A stretch of DNA of 24,747 nucleotides from assembly GCA_036339295.1 (NCBI GenBank), contig JAYZBK010000026.1:1-24747 (forward strand). The letters run 5' to 3'. The notes under the pieces are model-generated. The model was not told the DNA's origin. It worked only from the letters and a program-made list of their open reading frames with translations, and ran no database searches. Below, piece after piece: positions 1 to 6,593 of this stretch; within the stretch, counting starts at the first letter, position 1, and every line of letters starts with the position of its first letter. Made by a program: the position numbers and the translations under genes. This DNA is from GCA-002862325 sp036339295. Its GTDB lineage: Bacteria; Planctomycetota; Phycisphaerae; Phycisphaerales; SM1A02.

Positions 1-119
1 TGAGCCTGCTGCTCGCGGCTTGGGGATCGACCTCGTCGGATCGGGATGTCGATGGGGACGGCTCGGTCGGAGCGTCCGACCTGGGCCTCCTCTTCAGCGC
101 CTGGGGCGCGTGTCCGTGA
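1..119 (+). CDS. C-terminus of a dockerin-type secreted protein (partial)
   Basis: Only the last 38 codons are present, read from base 3; the start lies upstream of the window. The peptide shows the end of one repeat (SLLLAAWG) and then a second, complete repeat, DVDGDGSVGASDLGLLFSAWG, before ending in ACP. The D-x-D-x-D-G-x-V loop followed by a DL..L..AWG helix is the dockerin type I-like calcium-binding repeat common at the C-termini of exported Phycisphaerae proteins. The arrangement of two repeats matches the protein at 3224-4282. Such tails may serve in attachment or sorting outside the cell, but no cohesin is visible in the window. The identity of the main domain cannot be known from this fragment. 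Confidence 0.75.
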   Translation, partial: SLLLAAWGSTSSDRDVDGDGSVGASDLGLLFSAWGACP

Positions 120-145
120 AGTCGGCGGCTGGAGGTCGGGACCCT

Positions 146-165
146 CGAGGCGGGGCCCGGCCTCG
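146..165. terminator. Short hairpin between two convergent genes
   Basis: CGAGGC at 146-151 pairs with GCCTCG at 160-165 around an 8-base loop. It lies between the dockerin-type stop at 119 and the minus-strand stop at 166, where a bidirectional terminator is expected. The stem is short and has no T-run, so the call is weak. Confidence 0.3.
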
Positions 166-534
166 TCAGGCCTCGGCGCCGCGCCGAGCCGCGATGAAGC
201 TGCGAACCCCGAGGACGAGGAGCACCAGGCAGAGGGCCGACATCGTCAACTGGACACCCGTCTTCTCGTCGAGTTGGAAGCCTTCCTGGAACGCCTTGGC
301 CAGCCGCATCCACGGCGCGATCGCCCCCAGCACGGCGAGGACCATCGCGACGTGCATCGCGTGCTTGCGGGCACCCTCCTTGAGCGCGACGAGTCCGCAG
401 ACGAGGATCGGCAGTCCGGCGAATGCGGGAATCAGCGCCGTGACGCTGCGGGCATCGGGATCGGCCAGCACGAGATAGCCGAGGAGTCCGAGCAGGATCA
501 GGAGCAGTCCGAAGATCACGGCGAGACGGGGCAT
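166..534 (-). CDS. Small four-helix membrane protein, unknown function
   Basis: The product is 122 aa. Four hydrophobic segments are visible at about residues 4-24, 31-50, 57-76 and 94-112, with short charged loops between them and a basic end (AARRGAEA), so it should be an integral inner-membrane protein. I do not recognise a named family; similar short 4-TM proteins are common hypothetical genes in planctomycetes. The ATG at 534 is the first start of the frame; the ribosome site is weak (GGAA about 9 bases upstream). A TAACCT hexamer on the minus strand at 585-580 could be the -10 element. The gene is convergent with the dockerin-type gene and divergent from the PEP-CTERM gene at 892. Confidence 0.7.
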   Translation of the reverse strand: MPRLAVIFGLLLILLGLLGYLVLADPDARSVTALIPAFAGLPILVCGLVALKEGARKHAMHVAMVLAVLGAIAPWMRLAKAFQEGFQLDEKTGVQLTMSALCLVLLVLGVRSFIAARRGAEA

Positions 535-891
535 GGAGAATTTCCAGGGAGGAAGACCAGGCAGGAAGGAAGTTCCATGAGGTTATGTCAGTGGCTGCAC
601 GGAGGAGACGACGGCCCAAGTCAAGGACCGGGACCGATCGATCGCGGATCGGACCTTGCTCCACCCCGAGACCCGCGTTCCATCCGGAAGGGCGTGAGAG
701 ACTCCAGCCTCGGATCAGATTTCCCTGGATGGACAAGCGTCTTCTGGAAGACCACTTGCGCCTCCCTCGCGACCTTCGGGGAGAGTTTCCATGGACTCGC
801 AGGACCGCCTCCGTTACGCTGCCTCACCGGTGGGTTTCCCGACGCACCGCTCCCGAGTTCCCCGTTCCCCAGATCAAGAGGAGAAAGACCC
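535..891. other. Divergent intergenic region, 357 bases, no gene seen
   Basis: This gap separates two divergent genes. I see no convincing coding frame in it: the frames that cross it have Arg- and Pro-rich translations typical of GC-rich shadow frames. It should hold both promoters. A TACGCT hexamer at 815-820 is the best -10 candidate for the rightward gene and would give a leader of about 65 bases. TAACCT on the minus strand at 585-580 is a candidate for the leftward gene. Confidence 0.5.
877..884 (+). promoter_or_regulatory. Strong ribosome binding site that fixes the start at 892
   Basis: AGAGGAGA lies 7 bases before the ATG. It decides the start against the upstream extension of the same open frame and shows that Shine-Dalgarno initiation is used here, unlike at several other genes of the window. 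Confidence 0.75.
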
Positions 892-1458
892 ATGACGGTT
901 CGTACCTGTCTGTCGACGTGCGCTGTCGCCACGCTTGCGGCGGCCACTTCGTCGGCCAACGCCGACATATCGCTCGATTTCACCAACTTCACAGCTAGCG
1001 GCGCCAGTCTCTACCCGACGGACTATGCCACCCTCACCGGCTCGCTGGACTCCATCTTCGGCGACTTCACCCTGGTGCAGGACGGCCAGGGCTACACCTG
1101 GGCGGACGACCTCACGGTCCTCATCGCCAACGAGGACTTCAGCGACATCCTCGTTCAGGCCGGCGGATTCTCCGACTTCGGCGCAACCTATCGTGGGGAA
1201 TGGGAGTTCGGCGCATCGGGCAACGCCGGAACGATGTCCGGCGGCACGATCTCCTTTGGTACCAGCATCGACGTGACCGGGTACTACCTGTATATCGGGA
1301 ACGGATATGTCTCAGGCGGCTTTGGTGTCTGGACCGGCAGCGTCGATCTCTTCGGAAGCATCGACTACGCGGGATCGACCCCTGCAGTGCCCGGCCCTGC
1401 AGGGCTCGCCGGGCTCGTCGGCATCGCCGGCATCGCCCGTCGACGACGTCGCGGCTGA
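892..1458 (+). CDS. PEP-CTERM-type secreted protein
   Basis: The product is 188 aa. It begins with a Sec signal peptide (residues 1 to about 24, ending SSANA). A Gly/Ser/Thr/Asp-rich, probably beta-rich body follows. It ends in a sorting tail: VPGPAGLAGLVGIAGIA and then RRRRRG. That order (Pro-rich motif, short hydrophobic helix, Arg cluster) is the PEP-CTERM signal processed by exosortase-type enzymes, with a VPGPA variant of VPEP as in the protein at 5626-6348. The start is the ATG at 892, preceded by AGAGGAGA 7 bases upstream; the open frame runs much further upstream but without coding character. The body has no domain I can name. A strong hairpin follows the stop, so it is probably a single-gene unit. 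Confidence 0.85.
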   Translation: MTVRTCLSTCAVATLAAATSSANADISLDFTNFTASGASLYPTDYATLTGSLDSIFGDFTLVQDGQGYTWADDLTVLIANEDFSDILVQAGGFSDFGATYRGEWEFGASGNAGTMSGGTISFGTSIDVTGYYLYIGNGYVSGGFGVWTGSVDLFGSIDYAGSTPAVPGPAGLAGLVGIAGIARRRRRG

Positions 1459-1489
1459 GTCGACCAGACGAACACCGAATGAGCGAACA

Positions 1490-1530
1490 AGCCCCGCCGG
1501 ACGATCTGCGTCCGGTGGGGCTCTTCATGT
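1490..1530 (+). terminator. Intrinsic-type terminator after the PEP-CTERM gene
   Basis: The arms at 1490-1502 and 1510-1522 pair over 13 bp with a single G-T wobble, around a 7-base loop. CTTCATGTT follows as a weak T-rich tail. It sits 31 bases after the stop at 1458. This is among the strongest hairpins I noticed in the window. Confidence 0.7.
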
Positions 1531-1718
1531 TCGGATCCTTCCATCGGCCGGATCGGCCTCGGCGGCGGCGACCCGATCCAGATGTTCGCCGGCATCCTCC
1601 TCCGCCACGTGGTCGCCCTTCTGCGTCATCCTCCGGATATGTCGACGGGCAGGCGGATCGAGGCCGTATCCTCCACGAGACAGGACATTCGCCCATCGTT
1701 CCCCGGGAGCGTCTCCAC

Positions 1719-3092
1719 ATGACCACCAAGATCGACCGTCGCGACTTCATCCAGCACTCCGCCGGGATCGCCGGCCTCGGCGCCGCCGCACTCGCCGCGC
1801 CCGCGTTCGGACGAGTCCCGGTGAACAGCAGGGTCAACGTGCTCTGCGTCGGCGTCGTGGGCACGATCGGCAGCGTCGACCGGAAGCAGGTCGACATGCA
1901 CCCCGCGGCGGAGATCGTCGGCCTCTGCGACGTCGACAGCCAGGCGATCGACAAGGCCGCCACCCGTCACCCCGACGCCTTCACCTGCAAGGACTATCGC
2001 GAGGCCTTCGACCGACACGGCGACAAGTTCGACGCGGTCATCGTGTCGACCCCCGACCACACGCACGCCCCCATCATGCTGACCGCGCTCGCGAACGGGA
2101 AGCACTGCTACGGGCAGAAGCCCCTCGTGCACCAGCTCGAGGAACTCTCGATGATCGACCGGGCGATGGACGCCCGCCCCGATCTCGTGACCCAGGTCGG
2201 CAACCAGCGCATGGCGTACCCGGGTCGCCGGGCCGCGGTCGAGATCCTCCGGTCCGGGGCGCTCGGACCCGCGATCGCCGCCTACGCGTGGACGGGATCC
2301 CCGAACCGGGGCGCCTACTTCAACTACGACCGGAAGCTCCACGCCCCGTCGACCTGTCCCGACCACATCGACTACGACCTCTGGCTCGGCCCCTGCGCGG
2401 ACGTCCCCTATCGCGACGAGATGCTGCCGATCAAGTGGCGGTCGTGGTGGGACTACGGCACCGGCGGCCTCGGCGACTGGGGCGTCCACGTCCTCGACGT
2501 GATCCTCTTCGGGTACGACGAACTCCAGTCGCCGATGGCGGTCAAGACGCACGCGCCGCGGCCTTCGGACGAGTTCCACACCTACCCCTGCATCTCGACC
2601 GTGACCTATGCGGTCGACTCCGACCGCTTCAGCAACCGGCACTTCCCGCTCCACTACTCCGACTGCGGGCAGACCGTGTCCCGCGCCTCCCTCGGGCTCC
2701 CCGCGGGCGACTGGAAGGACAGCAACATGACCGTCGTGGAGTGCGAAGGCGGCGTCCTCGCCCTGACCGCCGGCGGCGACCTCGAGATCTGGCGCGACGG
2801 CGAGATGACGCCGGGACTCGAGATGCCCGGGCTTCCCGACTTCCCCGAGATCAACCACTGGCACGCCTGGGTGGACAACATCGTCGGCCGGAAGACCGAG
2901 CTTCGGACGCCGTTCAAGGAAGGCGTCCGGATCACCGAGCCGGCTCTCCTCGCGGTGAAGGCGGCCCGCTTCCCCAACACCGAGCTCGTCTGGGATCGGT
3001 CCGCCAACGCCTTCACCAACCACGACGAGGCGACCGCGACGATCGTCCGCCGCGACTATCGAGACGGCTTCGCCCCGCCTTCAGTGGGCTGA
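1719..3092 (+). CDS. Gfo/Idh/MocA family oxidoreductase, Tat-exported
   Basis: The product is 457 aa. Residues 6-11 (DRRDFI) followed by a hydrophobic AGIAGLGAAALAAPAF stretch form a Tat signal, so it should be exported folded with its cofactor. The NAD(P)-binding loop is G45-VV-G48-TI-G51 at the end of the first beta strand. The second family motif, usually EKP, reads QKPL at about 133-136, with K134 kept; the Gln form is common in the large planctomycete branch. The C-terminal half has the length and W/G/H-rich pattern of the substrate-binding alpha/beta domain (SWWDYGTGGLGDWGVH, INHWHAWVDNI). The substrate is unknown; relatives act on sugars and cyclitols. The ATG at 1719 has GGGAG 9 bases upstream and begins the Tat signal, so the longer upstream frame is rejected. 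TATCCT at 1667-1672 is a possible -10. Confidence 0.9.
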   Translation: MTTKIDRRDFIQHSAGIAGLGAAALAAPAFGRVPVNSRVNVLCVGVVGTIGSVDRKQVDMHPAAEIVGLCDVDSQAIDKAATRHPDAFTCKDYREAFDRHGDKFDAVIVSTPDHTHAPIMLTALANGKHCYGQKPLVHQLEELSMIDRAMDARPDLVTQVGNQRMAYPGRRAAVEILRSGALGPAIAAYAWTGSPNRGAYFNYDRKLHAPSTCPDHIDYDLWLGPCADVPYRDEMLPIKWRSWWDYGTGGLGDWGVHVLDVILFGYDELQSPMAVKTHAPRPSDEFHTYPCISTVTYAVDSDRFSNRHFPLHYSDCGQTVSRASLGLPAGDWKDSNMTVVECEGGVLALTAGGDLEIWRDGEMTPGLEMPGLPDFPEINHWHAWVDNIVGRKTELRTPFKEGVRITEPALLAVKAARFPNTELVWDRSANAFTNHDEATATIVRRDYRDGFAPPSVG

Positions 3093-3119
3093 ACGCTCCG
3101 GCCGGACGTCCGATTTCCT

Positions 3120-3142
3120 CGCCCGTTCGACGCCGACGGGCG
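3120..3142 (+). terminator. Possible terminator hairpin after the oxidoreductase
   Basis: CGCCCGT at 3120-3126 pairs perfectly with ACGGGCG at 3136-3142 around a 9-base loop, 27 bases after the stop. No T-run follows, so it could also be a Rho-dependent or RNA-stabilising stem. Confidence 0.4.
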
Positions 3143-3223
3143 CGGTCTCCACGCAGTCCCCCGAATTTCGTGGGTCCCGCCCCGAGGGTGGATTACCTTG
3201 GGAGTCCCCTGAAGGAGATCGAG

Positions 3224-4282
3224 ATGCCCAGCGAACGAAGCGGCCGCCTCGCGGCCTACGCCACCGCCGCCACCGGGGCGATCTGCGCCGGAACGCAGGC
3301 CGACATCCAGGTGTACGACGGCCCCCCGATCCCCATCGACATCGACGGCGTCACGCTGACGCTCGCCGGTCTCCAGTTCGACCTCGGGATCTCCACTCGG
3401 ACCTTCCTGGGTTCGACAAGCTTCAGCTGGTGGACCTGCTGCACGAGCTCGGGTGGCCCAAGCTGCCAGTGGAGCGACATCGTCGTGCAACGCTCGACCT
3501 ACCAGTCGAGGATCCTCTCCGTGTTCAACGCCGGGGGCGTCTCCACGATCGACTTCCTCGACCTCGGCAAGGCCGTCGAAGGCCTCGAGGGCCATGCCGA
3601 TTCGACCCTGGCCTGCCGGTCCAACGAGCGAAGGATCTTCGGCTGCGGCGACAACAGCACCATGGCGCAGGGGAACTGCGACGAGGTCCGGACGATGCAT
3701 CTCGGCTTCACCGCCCCGAAGGACGGTGACACCGTCCACGGATGGGCCGAGATCGAGCGGGCCGCCAATGGCCTGTACAGGATCACTCGCTGGGCCTACC
3801 AGGACGACGGCTCTCCGATCCTCACGGGCCAGGTGCCCGCAGCGACGTGTGCCGCCGACCTCGACGGCAGCGGCACGGTCGACTCGGGTGACCTCGGGGT
3901 CCTCCTCGCCGCGTGGGGGAACTGCGGGAAGAAGGGCGACTGCCCCGCCGACCTCGACGGGAATCGCACGGTGGACTCCGCCGATCTCGGGTCGCTGCTC
4001 GCGGCGTGGGGCTCGTGCCCGGCGGATTCGTGCGACGGGGTCGAGTGCTCGAGCGACGATCCATGTGAGCTGGTCGCCTGCATCGACGGGGTGTGCTATG
4101 TCGAGCGCCTCCGATCCGGCGACTGCGGGGCCTTCGATTGCTGCGAAGTGCACCCGGAACCCGGGTGCGCCAGCGACGCCTGCATGGACGACGTCTGCTT
4201 CTTCGCCCCGCCCTGCTGCACGGACACGTGGGACGACTTCTGCGTCCAGCTCGCCTCGGCCTTCTGCGAAGAGTGCCCCTGA
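3224..4282 (+). CDS. Secreted protein with two dockerin-like repeats and a Cys-rich tail
   Basis: The product is 352 aa. The ATG at 3224 has AAGGAG 6 bases upstream, and TACCTT at 3194-3199 may be its -10. A short Sec signal (residues 1 to about 26) leads into a body of about 175 residues, partly Cys-containing, with an HGWAEIERA...YRITRWAY stretch resembling the end of many planctomycete surface proteins. Two dockerin type I-like repeats follow at 212-232 (DLDGSGTVDSGDLGVLLAAW) and 243-263 (DLDGNRTVDSADLGSLLAAW). The last 83 residues (270-352) hold 16 cysteines and include CCEVHPEPGC and a later CCTDTWDDFC. That CC-x-x-H-x-x-PGC ... CC...WD..C pattern recurs in planctomycete extracellular proteins. 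The role is unknown; an extracellular structural or binding protein is likely. Confidence 0.85.
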   Translation: MPSERSGRLAAYATAATGAICAGTQADIQVYDGPPIPIDIDGVTLTLAGLQFDLGISTRTFLGSTSFSWWTCCTSSGGPSCQWSDIVVQRSTYQSRILSVFNAGGVSTIDFLDLGKAVEGLEGHADSTLACRSNERRIFGCGDNSTMAQGNCDEVRTMHLGFTAPKDGDTVHGWAEIERAANGLYRITRWAYQDDGSPILTGQVPAATCAADLDGSGTVDSGDLGVLLAAWGNCGKKGDCPADLDGNRTVDSADLGSLLAAWGSCPADSCDGVECSSDDPCELVACIDGVCYVERLRSGDCGAFDCCEVHPEPGCASDACMDDVCFFAPPCCTDTWDDFCVQLASAFCEECP

Positions 4283-4352
4283 TCCACGGTCGGACCTCGA
4301 CGCTCCCGTGCTTCCGCGCCGGTAGGCTGCCCTCGAACGAAGGGAGCTCCCC

Positions 4353-5363
4353 GTGCGAAGACGCCTCCAGCCGATGCGGCGACCGCTGACCGGCCTGCCG
4401 CTCCTCCTCGTGACCGTGCTCGGCGCGACCACGGCCCATGCGACCGACGACGGCATCGTGGCGGCCCGCGGCTTCCTCGACACGCTCGATCCCGGGCAGC
4501 AGGCCTCCGCTTCCGCCGCCATCTCCGCGCCCGACCGCGACGACTGGTCGTACCTGCCCGGTCCCCGACCGGGCCTCCGAATCGCCGACCTCGACGCGAA
4601 CCAGCTCGCCTCGCTCGATGCCTTTCTCGAGACGGCGCTCGGCGCCGGGAGCGCCAGGCGGGTCCGACGAATCCGGGACACCGAACCGATCGAGGATCGC
4701 GGCGGCGGCGTTCGTCTCGGCCCCGACGAGTTCCGGGTCCGCTTCTTCGGTCTCGATCACCCGGACACCCCTCCGGCGTGGTCCTGGAGGATCGAAGGCC
4801 ACCACCTCTCGCTTCACCAGACCTTCGTCGACGGGCGGCCCGTCTCGATCACGCCGATCTTCGTCGGATCGGTCGTCCGGCGCGACGGCGAGGGCGAGGT
4901 GCTCGGCCCGGAGGACATGCTGGCCCACTCGATCCTGCGAGGCATTCCGGACGACCATCGCGCCGAGGGCCTGGATCCGCGACCGCTCCCGGGCGACCTT
5001 CGCACGGCGATGCATCGCTCCGATCGCTGGTCGTTCGAAGGCGGCGTTCCGTTGTCGCTTGCCGGCGACCTCGCACGCGAGCATGCGGACCTGATCGTCG
5101 AGCGACTGCTCGCCATGCACCCCGAGGAAGTCCGCCGATCGCTTCGACGAGCCTGGTCGTCCGTTCCCGACGACCGCGTCGTCTTCGCGTGGTGCGGTCG
5201 CGAGGACCGTCGTGGCCCCCATCAGTGGAGGCTCGTCTCGCCCGTCCTCGTGGTCGAGTTCTCGCACAGCGGCGGCAACGTGCAACACGGTCATCTCGTG
5301 CTCCGCACCCCGACCGGCGAGTTCCCCGACTCCGCGACGGAAGCATGGAACGACGCTCCCTGA
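4353..5363 (+). CDS. DUF3500 family secreted protein
   Basis: The product is 336 aa. I start it at GTG 4353 because AGGGAG lies 6 bases upstream; the ATG at 4374 would also keep the signal peptide. The signal (PLTGLPLLLVTVLGATTAHA) is followed by the DUF3500 pattern. This includes a W-x-WRIEGHHLSLHQTF block near the middle, a PIFVGS block, a WSFEGGVP-like block, and a C-terminal strand (SPVLVVEFSHSGG...HGHLVLR) that matches the family's 'iEy.n...nHiH..wR' ending. The biochemical role of DUF3500 is not established. The gene stands 70 bases after the Cys-rich protein, with TAGGCT at 4323-4328 as a possible own -10. It is convergent with the decayed PEP-CTERM fragment. Confidence 0.85.
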   Translation: MRRRLQPMRRPLTGLPLLLVTVLGATTAHATDDGIVAARGFLDTLDPGQQASASAAISAPDRDDWSYLPGPRPGLRIADLDANQLASLDAFLETALGAGSARRVRRIRDTEPIEDRGGGVRLGPDEFRVRFFGLDHPDTPPAWSWRIEGHHLSLHQTFVDGRPVSITPIFVGSVVRRDGEGEVLGPEDMLAHSILRGIPDDHRAEGLDPRPLPGDLRTAMHRSDRWSFEGGVPLSLAGDLAREHADLIVERLLAMHPEEVRRSLRRAWSSVPDDRVVFAWCGREDRRGPHQWRLVSPVLVVEFSHSGGNVQHGHLVLRTPTGEFPDSATEAWNDAP

Positions 5364-5374
5364 GCACCCTGCCG

Positions 5375-5480
5375 ACGCCTTCGTCGAAGCGGCCGTCGGC
5401 GAATCGCCGACACGGCTCCGAGACCGGCAAGGGTCCCGGCGTTCGGCACCACGATCGGCCGGTCCTGGCACGAGTCGCTC
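5375..5480 (-). pseudogene. Decayed PEP-CTERM tail, remnant of a duplicate
   Basis: On the minus strand this stretch encodes CQDRPIVVPNAGTLAGLGAV followed by an Arg-rich run. The functional neighbour at 5626 ends YQDQLIVVPGAGALAGLAGV followed by GRRRTRP. Twelve of the 20 aligned residues are the same and the DNA is clearly alike. No start, ribosome site or matching upstream domain is present, and the frame runs on past the tail without a stop at the expected place. The simplest reading is the remnant of a tandem copy whose main domain has been lost. It lies downstream of the intact gene on the same strand. Confidence 0.55.
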
Positions 5481-5625
5481 GTGCGATCTGGACGAGAAGG
5501 ACCGAACCGAGGCGAATGCCCCACGGGGGTGGACGGACACCGGGCGACCACGAAGGTCACCCGGCATCCCATGCTCGTGTTCCCACGACGAACACCCCCC
5601 GAGGGCGCCGCCGCCCCGAGCATCT

Positions 5626-6348
5626 TCATGGTCGGGTTCGACGTCGCCCGAGCAGGACGACACCCGCCAGTCCGGCGAGCGCTCCCGCGCCGGGGACGAC
5701 GATCAACTGGTCCTGGTACGTCTCGTTGGTGAGGCCGCGAAGCCGCGAGTACGGCCGGAAGCCGTTGAAACCGAGATTCGCGATCAGGTCCTGGGCGATC
5801 GCATCGACCGCGGCGGTCGACGCGAACGTGGCGTCGCCGGAGGAGAGGTCGAGATCGGCGACGAGCGACGCGAGGTCGGTGTCGTCCGCCGAGAGTTCGT
5901 GCGTGATCTCCCAGATCACCATCTGGAATGCCGCCGCCCGGTCCCGCAGCGCAGAACCCGTCATGACGATCATGCTCTCGTAGCTGCGGGAGTAGAGGTC
6001 CTGGACCAGGGTCGATCGCACGCTTCCCATCGGGCCGGGCCTCGGCGGGGCATCGGGGAGCGATTCCGGGCCGACGACCTCGAAGTCGATGGACTGGCCG
6101 ACCGAGACGTTCTCCCCCAGCTGGACGCAGAACGACTGCAGGCCCCCCGACCATGCCAGGAGGCCCCCCGTGGTCGTGCCGCCCGCGCCATCGAAGGTCC
6201 AGCTCACCGAGCGGCCCGCCTCCACGGCCTCGAAGGTCGGCGAGACCGTGTCCCCGATCATGTAGTCGCCGCGTGCCGCCACGCAGGCGGAGCCGAGCAG
6301 GATCAACGACGCTCCGGCAAGAGGGTGCATTCTCATCATCGACTTCAT
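5626..6348 (-). CDS. PEP-CTERM protein with thioester-domain-like Cys and Gln motifs
   Basis: The product is 240 aa. The ATG at 6348 has GGAGG 8 bases upstream. A signal peptide (residues 1 to about 25, MKSMMRMHPLAGASLILLGS onwards) is followed by a body with SFCVQL (C74) and AAAFQMVIWEITHE (Q142). An aromatic-Cys motif and a later Q-x-x-I-W motif are the two reactive positions of thioester domains, where Cys and Gln side chains join to form an internal thioester able to bind host or matrix amines. Many PEP-CTERM proteins share this pattern, but the chemistry here is inferred. The tail (IVVPGAGALAGLAGVVLLGRR) is the sorting signal for an exosortase-type enzyme. It lies 245 bases after the acetylesterase gene, and a decayed copy of its tail lies beyond it. 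Confidence 0.82.
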   Translation of the reverse strand: MKSMMRMHPLAGASLILLGSACVAARGDYMIGDTVSPTFEAVEAGRSVSWTFDGAGGTTTGGLLAWSGGLQSFCVQLGENVSVGQSIDFEVVGPESLPDAPPRPGPMGSVRSTLVQDLYSRSYESMIVMTGSALRDRAAAFQMVIWEITHELSADDTDLASLVADLDLSSGDATFASTAAVDAIAQDLIANLGFNGFRPYSRLRGLTNETYQDQLIVVPGAGALAGLAGVVLLGRRRTRP

Positions 6349-6593
6349 GGGGGTCGCCTCCGACAACGCCTCGTCGCCGAGGCGGAACAACACGACGCCA
6401 CCGCGCCGCCCGAGGATCCACGGCACGCATCCGACCTTGGAGCGTGGGTGGAACGGCGGCCGCACCAGGGACCATCCCGCGCGAGCGACGGGCGTGCGGG
6501 GTCCGCGTCGCTCGTCGTCGCGTGGCGCGACCATCCACGGGTAGCGACGGGTCCACGAGGCGTGACACCGCCGGGGGGCTTGTTTTTTCGAGG
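6349..6593 (-). promoter_or_regulatory. Long leader with competing inverted repeats before the PEP-CTERM gene
   Basis: This 245-base gap separates the acetylesterase stop from the PEP-CTERM start, both on the minus strand; I see no gene in it. Three related words occur on the plus strand: GAGCGACG at 6483-6490, CGTCGCTC at 6506-6513 and AGCGACG at 6543-6549. The middle word can pair with either outer one, so the two stems exclude each other. An inner stem CGTGG/CCACG (6521-6525 with 6535-6539) supports the second choice. A T6 run on the plus strand at 6583-6588 would help only rightward transcripts. The region may be a structured leader or a terminator. Confidence 0.35.

Noticed and set aside
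46..891. Extension of the PEP-CTERM frame back to base 46
   Set aside because: A strong ribosome site and a clean signal peptide place the start at 892; the upstream part has shadow-like composition and crosses the opposite gene.
1626..3023. Long open frame on the minus strand opposite the oxidoreductase
   Set aside because: Its translation is Val/Gly/Arg/Asp-rich shadow sequence without domains, while the opposite strand encodes a full conserved protein.
6565..6588. GC-rich stretch followed by T6 on the plus strand, like a terminator
   Set aside because: Only a 4-bp stem can be formed, and no rightward gene ends here; both neighbours run leftward.
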